Origin: JBDTMT01 sp033764095
GTDB lineage: Bacteria > Desulfobacterota > Binatia > HRBIN30 > CADEER01
Assembly: GCA_033764095.1 (NCBI GenBank)
Contig: JANRJF010000161.1
Span: 1-9,811 of the forward strand
Direction of reading: 5' to 3'
Length of the DNA stretch: 9,811 nucleotides
Position numbers and translations under genes: made by a program. Below, piece by piece: positions 6,025 to 9,811 of this stretch. Position 1 is the stretch's first letter; the number at the start of each line of letters is the position of its first letter. A model generated the notes under the pieces. That model had not been told where the DNA came from. It did no database searches and worked only from the letters and a program-made list of their open reading frames with translations.

Positions 6025-6807
6025 TCACGCGGTGGCGGGCTGCAGGGTGCGCTGTCGGCGCGCCCACTCGACGAACAGCAGCGTCAGCGAACCGGCGAGG
6101 GCGATCCACAGCTCCACCTCGCCGGAGCGGTTGATGCCCGATCCAACCGAGAAACCGCGCAGCTGCTCCAACGCCACGGCGCTCCAGCTGCGCAGCACAA
6201 CGAACCACAGGAAGACTTCGCCGCGGTACCGACTGCGGCGGCTGAGCCACAGCAGGAAGACCATGATCGCCAGGGTGTCGAGCGCGTAATACAGCGACAG
6301 CGGGTGGACCGGCAGGCTCGCGGTCGACTCCGGCCCGAGCAGACCCTGCACGCGGTGGCTGGAATGCGGGTCGCTGTCCTGCGGGAAGACGACGCCCCAG
6401 GGCAGCGCGGTCGGCACGCCGAAGCAGCAGCCGTTGAGAAAGCAGCCGACGCGGCCGATCGACAGCACCAGCGCGACGCCGGGCGACAGTGCATCGAGCA
6501 CCAGCAGGACCGGCACGCGCAGGACCCAGGACAACACGACGAAGGCGACGGCGGCGCCGAGCAAACCGCCGGGCATGCGGAAGCCGTTCGCCGAGGCAAA
6601 CTGGGCCAGCGGCACGCCGCTCTCCAGCGCAAAGGCGAGGCGCGCCCCGGCGAACGCCGCGGCCGGCGTGAGCGCCAGCAGCAGCGCGGCGCGCCAGAGC
6701 GAGACGCCGGCGCGCCGCAGCAGGAACAGGTTGACGACCGAGCCGACCAGCGCGGCCGCCGCCCACATGGCGTACCAGGCATTGTATCCGAACAGGTGCG
6801 GGTGCAC
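6025..6807 (-). CDS. Divergent prolipoprotein diacylglyceryl transferase (Lgt)-like membrane protein
   Basis: This 260-residue protein has about seven hydrophobic segments and an Lgt-style N terminus (MHPHLF). MPGGLLGA at 78-85 and GRVGCFLNGCCFG at 118-130 match the Lgt signature loops, with PWG at 136-138, HPLSLYYAL at 168-176 and LEQLRG at 213-218 near the C terminus. Lgt moves diacylglycerol from phosphatidylglycerol to the lipobox Cys of prelipoproteins. Compared with E. coli Lgt (GRIGNFINGELWG), R143 is kept as R119, but N146 aligns to C122, E151 to C127, and the HGGL His to P79. It therefore belongs to the Cys-containing Lgt-like branch and may not be the housekeeping Lgt. The start is GTG at 6807, chosen from the conserved N terminus; no strong Shine-Dalgarno is seen. 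It is followed by the sulfatase-like gene. Confidence 0.8.
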   Translation of the reverse strand: MHPHLFGYNAWYAMWAAAALVGSVVNLFLLRRAGVSLWRAALLLALTPAAAFAGARLAFALESGVPLAQFASANGFRMPGGLLGAAVAFVVLSWVLRVPVLLVLDALSPGVALVLSIGRVGCFLNGCCFGVPTALPWGVVFPQDSDPHSSHRVQGLLGPESTASLPVHPLSLYYALDTLAIMVFLLWLSRRSRYRGEVFLWFVVLRSWSAVALEQLRGFSVGSGINRSGEVELWIALAGSLTLLFVEWARRQRTLQPATA

Positions 6808-6849
6808 GGGAATTGCTCAGCGCGGTTCCACCGTTGCGCGGCGTTGACG

Positions 6850-6902
6850 CCGGCGGCTCCGCCCGTCGCCGCGCGCGAGCGGCGATGCGACGGAGCCGCC
6901 GG
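6850..6902 (-). terminator. Strong nested hairpin after the beta-helix gene, possible U-less terminator
   Basis: A perfect 12-bp outer stem pairs CCGGCGGCTCCG (6850-6861) with CGGAGCCGCCGG (6891-6902). An inner 8-bp stem pairs 6864-6871 with 6880-6887 with one G-U type mismatch, leaving an 8-base loop. It begins 15 bases past the TGA at 6918 and lies 43 bases before the GTG of the Lgt-like gene. No T-run follows on the minus strand. It may terminate transcription, stabilise the upstream mRNA 3' end, or separate expression of the two genes. Confidence 0.5.
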
Positions 6903-6917
6903 GGCTCAGCGCTCTGA

Positions 6918-9422
6918 TCAGGGCGGCCACGACCCGAGCGGCGTGCCGCTCGCACCGAGCACCAACACTGGACGATTGTTGCCGTCGACGTCGTTGTTGC
7001 GCATGCCGTCGAAGCGCACCAGCTTGTTGTCGGCGCCGCGCAGCACCAGCGTGAGGATCTTGTTGCCGTGCGTGCCGGTGGTCTTCAGCTCGTCCGCCAG
7101 CGCGTGCGACAGATCGACCGTCCACCAGAACCCGTCGCCACCGCTCTCGCGCACCAGTTGACCGGCGTAGCGGTTCCACGTCGGCCGGTTGGTCCAATGG
7201 ATCCAATCCGGGTGCGGGGTCGAATCGGTCACGTCGCTGTCGCCGGTGCCCTGCTGCCAGGCGTCGTCGCCGGTGGACGCACTGGTGGTCCACGAGTTCA
7301 GGATGTAGACCTTGGGGCCGAAGCCGGTGTTGGGGTCGTAGCAGGGCGTGCTCGAGTTCATGTCCGTGCACTGCGACGCCAGGCGCGTGTGCACCCGCAG
7401 GTAGGCGCGCTGGTAGGTCGCGTCGTTGGCCAGCGCCGAGACGTCGAAGGTGACGTAGGACTCGACGACGTGCCCGTCATCGTTCGGGGTGATGGTCATC
7501 CACCCCTTGTCGCCGTCGCTCTCGTTCGGCTTCTCGTCGGTGACATACGCCTCCTTGCTCGGATTGCAGCCGACGCTGGCGGTGCAATCGAGGTGCAGCG
7601 GCGGCACCTGGTCGCGCTTCTTGATCACCGAGGTCACCGGCGTGTACGACAGCGTCGGCTGCTTCCCGCTGGTTTCCTTGGTGTAGTACTTGGCGAGAAA
7701 CTGACTGGCGGTGTCGCCGGAGATCGAGAACAGCACCGAGGCCGGCGATCCCGGCTGCACCTGGAAGAAGCGCGACACGCGGTACGAGGTGTAGGTTTCG
7801 GCCACCGCGCCCGGCTCCAGCGGCAATACCGTCCCCTGCTGCAGCGCCAGGTTGACGTTGCCGCCCGACGCGGTGGAGTAGGCGTTCCAGCTCATGCCCG
7901 ACTCGGCGATACTGTTCATCGCCGGGTCGACCGCGTAGAGCAGCCCGCCGTGCGCCGCGCTCATGTCGAGCGGCGACATCAGCTTCAGGGTCGCATCGAT
8001 CGCGCCGGTGGTGTTCGCCGGCAGGGCGAACTTGAACAGGCTGATGCGCTCGTGGCCGCTGCAGCCGGCGGTGTACTGGGCGACGGTGGTGGCCTCGGAG
8101 CTGAACACCGAGGCAGCCGACGATCCGGACCACACGTAGCCGTCAGCGCTCGGCAGCTGGTCGGCCACCGGGGTGCCGGGCGTCTCCAGCAGGATGATCG
8201 TACCCGGTTCGAACTCCACGTCGTCGCCACCGAGATCCGGGTTGTTGATCACCAGCGGGTTGCCCTCCACGGTCACCGCCGCGAGGGCATTGGTGTTGTA
8301 GGTCTCCTCGTGACCGTAGATGCCGCGCCCTCGGGCAATGGTCGCGATCGTGCGTACCGGCTGCGCGCAGTTGATCAGGTTGACCTGCTGGGCGCGGTTG
8401 TTCCAGGTGTCCTCGAAAACGATGCAGTGATCACTGATGTCCTCGCCGTCGATCTGCCCGCCGATGATCTCGTTGTTGCTCGGAAAGAAAGGGCCGCCCA
8501 GCTCGCCCGTGTCTGGATCACGGTACTCGATCTGGATGCGGCGGCTGACCGTATTGTCCAGCAACAGGTTGTTCTCGGCGGCGCCGCGCAGCGTGATACC
8601 GCGCGTCTGGAAGTCGTTGTCCTCGACGCGGGCGCGCTCCGCGTCCTTCATGTGCAGGCTCCAGCCCTTGGCGTCGTGCGTCTCGTTGCGGGCGACCACG
8701 GCGCGCGAGTTCTTCAGCACGTAGATCGCCTCGAGGCCCTCGCGGCAGGCAGTGGGGTTGCCCGATCCGTCGACCGACATGTCGTTCAGGTAGAGTTGGT
8801 TGTCGACGATGCGCGCGTCGTTGGCCTGCTCGCCGACGTGGATGCCTTCGTCACCGACGTAGCGCACTTTCGTGCGCTTGACGGTGACACTCTTGGCCGA
8901 CACATCGACGCCGTACGATCCCGGCTTGCCGCAGCGCCCGCAGCTCTCGACCTCGACCCACGTGCCGGCCTGCCCGATGCGCACATCGTCGGCCTTCACC
9001 TCGATGCAGCGCTTCCAGGTCCCGGTCGTCGTGGCGTTGGTCAGTCCGATGTTGCCGCCCTTCACCTTGATGTTCTGCACCACCGCGCCGGTGGCCGTGC
9101 TCTCGACCTTGATGCCGACCTCGTCGTCCGCGTTGTTGTCGAACGTGGCGGTCGGGCCGAAGATGGTGTGTCCGCCGCCATCCAGAACGATGCCCGGGTT
9201 GACGACGCGCAGCCCGTGCTGGCCGATCGGCTTGCTGCTGCAATTGAGGTCGTCCGGCAGCGTGTAGTTGCTGGTCACCGAATCACCGCAGCAGCACGGG
9301 CTCGCGCCGCCGCAGGTGGTCGGCGTCGTCCGCGATGCGCAGACGCTCGGATCCGCCAGCGCGGACGACGCGACCAGCCCGACCGCGACGAGCATGGCCA
9401 GCCCAAGGACCTTGGTACGCAT
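6918..9422 (-). CDS. Large secreted beta-helix protein with two DNRLRE/CBM96-like modules
   Basis: This 834-residue exported protein has a signal peptide at residues 1-23 (MRTK, hydrophobic core, ALA cleavage before D24). A Cys-rich segment follows (C28, C37, C43-C45, C60). Residues about 45-400 show repeated short strands with N-, G- and V-rich turns (VDGSGN, VVARNETHD, VEDNDFQTRG, LLDNTVSRR) typical of right-handed parallel beta-helices (PbH1 repeats; polysaccharide lyase or adhesin-like). From about residue 426 (DGYVWSG ... LFKFALP ... ATLKL) and about 622 (EAYVTDEKPNESDGDKGW ... YVTFDVSAL ... AYLRV) there are two modules resembling DNRLRE/CBM96 carbohydrate-binding domains. It probably binds or processes surface or environmental polysaccharide; no catalytic residues could be assigned. 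The ATG at 9422 is supported by GGAGG 5 bases upstream and the signal peptide; the frame extends to 9476 without support. A strong hairpin follows the stop. Confidence 0.82.
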   Translation of the reverse strand: MRTKVLGLAMLVAVGLVASSALADPSVCASRTTPTTCGGASPCCCGDSVTSNYTLPDDLNCSSKPIGQHGLRVVNPGIVLDGGGHTIFGPTATFDNNADDEVGIKVESTATGAVVQNIKVKGGNIGLTNATTTGTWKRCIEVKADDVRIGQAGTWVEVESCGRCGKPGSYGVDVSAKSVTVKRTKVRYVGDEGIHVGEQANDARIVDNQLYLNDMSVDGSGNPTACREGLEAIYVLKNSRAVVARNETHDAKGWSLHMKDAERARVEDNDFQTRGITLRGAAENNLLLDNTVSRRIQIEYRDPDTGELGGPFFPSNNEIIGGQIDGEDISDHCIVFEDTWNNRAQQVNLINCAQPVRTIATIARGRGIYGHEETYNTNALAAVTVEGNPLVINNPDLGGDDVEFEPGTIILLETPGTPVADQLPSADGYVWSGSSAASVFSSEATTVAQYTAGCSGHERISLFKFALPANTTGAIDATLKLMSPLDMSAAHGGLLYAVDPAMNSIAESGMSWNAYSTASGGNVNLALQQGTVLPLEPGAVAETYTSYRVSRFFQVQPGSPASVLFSISGDTASQFLAKYYTKETSGKQPTLSYTPVTSVIKKRDQVPPLHLDCTASVGCNPSKEAYVTDEKPNESDGDKGWMTITPNDDGHVVESYVTFDVSALANDATYQRAYLRVHTRLASQCTDMNSSTPCYDPNTGFGPKVYILNSWTTSASTGDDAWQQGTGDSDVTDSTPHPDWIHWTNRPTWNRYAGQLVRESGGDGFWWTVDLSHALADELKTTGTHGNKILTLVLRGADNKLVRFDGMRNNDVDGNNRPVLVLGASGTPLGSWPP

Positions 9423-9427
9423 GAATC

Positions 9428-9432
9428 CCTCC
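9428..9432 (-). promoter_or_regulatory. Ribosome binding site of the beta-helix gene
   Basis: GGAGG, within a longer G-rich run, has a 5-base spacer to the ATG at 9422. It selects this start over the in-frame ATG-like extension to 9476. Confidence 0.7.
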
Positions 9433-9666
9433 CCCGTTTGCCGACCCGCATCGACCAACCGCTCGGCAGCTGGCACCGCGTGTCGAAGAGCCTGAGTGCC
9501 CTACGTGTTCAGCTGGCTGTGCGGCTAACACACAGTCTACGTGTCACGCAATGCCATTCAGACTTGTCGAGGAGATTGGTGCGCATTGATGCGGGTGCGG
9601 ACGCAATTCGCGCACTCGACGCGTGCGGTCTGCGGCACCAGCGGGTGGACGCGGCCACGGCACCGA

Positions 9667-9720
9667 CACGGATTGCAGAGATGGACGCGCGCCCCGTCCG
9701 TGCAACCCGGGCAATCCGTG
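9667..9720 (-). terminator. Nested hairpin after the partial right-edge gene, possible U-less terminator
   Basis: A perfect 10-bp outer stem pairs CACGGATTGC (9667-9676) with GCAATCCGTG (9711-9720). An inner 7-bp stem pairs ATGGACG (9681-9687) with CGTCCGT (9695-9701), with one wobble and a 7-base loop. It begins 10 bases after the TGA at 9731 and has no T-run. Its size and position closely mirror the hairpin at 6850-6902 although the sequences differ. Confidence 0.45.
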
Positions 9721-9730
9721 GCTCAGCGCG

Positions 9731-9811
9731 TCAATCCAGATCGAGCGCGTTCTCTTTCAGGTCCTGGATCTGGCCTTCGAGGTAGGTGCGCAGCTTGCGC
9801 TTCAGGCGCTC
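9731..9811 (-). CDS. C-terminal fragment of an unidentified gene
   Basis: The last 26 codons of a minus-strand gene that begins beyond the right edge, ending at a TGA (9733-9731). The fragment reads ERLKRKLRTYLEGQ, then a charged helical tail ending NALDLD. It is strongly amphipathic and Lys/Arg/Glu-rich, consistent with a helical C terminus. A strong hairpin follows the stop by 10 bases, which supports a real gene end. No family can be named from this much. Confidence 0.55.
   Translation of the reverse strand, partial: ERLKRKLRTYLEGQIQDLKENALDLD

Larger units (their letters stand above)
9423..9730. other. Intergenic region upstream of the beta-helix gene
   Basis: This 308-base stretch has no supported gene. 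It contains the nested hairpin at 9667-9720 and a direct repeat CTACGTGT at 9501-9508 and 9537-9544. Between the two copies lies the small inverted repeat CTGTG-N9-CACAG (9517-9535). These could be regulator sites for the beta-helix gene. I could not place a convincing sigma-70 promoter; a TTGCGT on the minus strand near 9550 has only a poor -10 partner. Confidence 0.4.

Noticed and set aside
4713..6134. A 473-codon plus-strand open frame
   Set aside because: It is antisense to the sulfatase-family gene; its composition is typical of a GC-rich shadow frame.
6850..6902. Canonical rho-independent terminator
   Set aside because: The stem is strong but no T-run follows on the transcribed strand, so it is reported only as a possible U-less terminator or mRNA-end structure.
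9423..9476. N-terminal extension of the beta-helix protein to 9476
   Set aside because: It would bury the signal peptide behind 18 residues; the ATG at 9422 has GGAGG 5 bases upstream and a normal signal peptide start.
7068..9785. A 905-codon plus-strand open frame
   Set aside because: It lies antisense to the beta-helix gene, which has a signal peptide, Shine-Dalgarno and recognisable domains. The plus-strand product is a low-complexity Arg/Val/Ala/Asp-rich sequence typical of GC-rich antisense frames.
1..9811. CRISPR arrays, insertion sequences, tRNA or rRNA genes
   Set aside because: No regularly spaced repeats, transposase motifs or recognisable tRNA/rRNA sequence were seen; the repeats found are short inverted repeats in intergenic regions.

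Overview
The window is GC-rich bacterial DNA. Every gene I can support lies on the minus strand and reads right to left. The high GC, the secreted beta-helix and beta-propeller proteins, and the style of the signal peptides suggest a free-living member of Myxococcota, Binatota or another former deltaproteobacterial group. That placement is a guess from style, because no marker gene is present.

Layout from right to left, which is the direction of transcription:
- 9811-9731: the last 26 codons of an unidentified gene, followed by a nested hairpin.
- 9730-9423: a 308-base intergenic region holding that hairpin and the upstream region of the next gene.
- 9422-6918: a large secreted protein with a right-handed beta-helix and two DNRLRE/CBM96-like modules, followed by a second strong nested hairpin (6902-6850).
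- 6807-6025: a divergent Lgt-like membrane protein.
- 5957-4566: a sulfatase-superfamily hydrolase with Thr at the nucleophile position. It lies 67 bases downstream of the Lgt-like gene and probably shares its transcript.
- 4565-4239: a 327-base intergenic region that is AT-richer toward the start codon and contains the likely promoter of the next operon.
- 4238-1488: a tight three-gene operon (details below).
- 1341-1: a secreted beta-propeller protein of the streptogramin-lyase-like type, cut by the window edge.

The most interesting part is the operon at 4238-1488. Gene 1 fuses an N-terminal TIR domain, with the glutamate expected of a NAD-cleaving TIR, to a C-terminal nicotinamidase/isochorismatase-fold domain. 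Gene 2 is a four-transmembrane-helix protein whose C-terminal half resembles the SLATT two-TM effector domains of nucleotide-dependent conflict systems. Gene 3 is a small protein made of two PGDYG-like repeats. The gene gaps are 11 and 10 bases, and each downstream Shine-Dalgarno sequence touches or overlaps the preceding stop codon, so the three products are probably made together. I infer an anti-phage or abortive-infection module in which TIR makes a NAD-derived signal or depletes NAD, SLATT acts at the membrane, and the PGDYG protein senses or regulates. The nicotinamidase domain would act on nicotinamide released by the TIR reaction. However, its expected catalytic lysine is replaced by phenylalanine, so it may bind nicotinamide rather than cleave it. 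I do not recognise this exact gene set as a named defence system.
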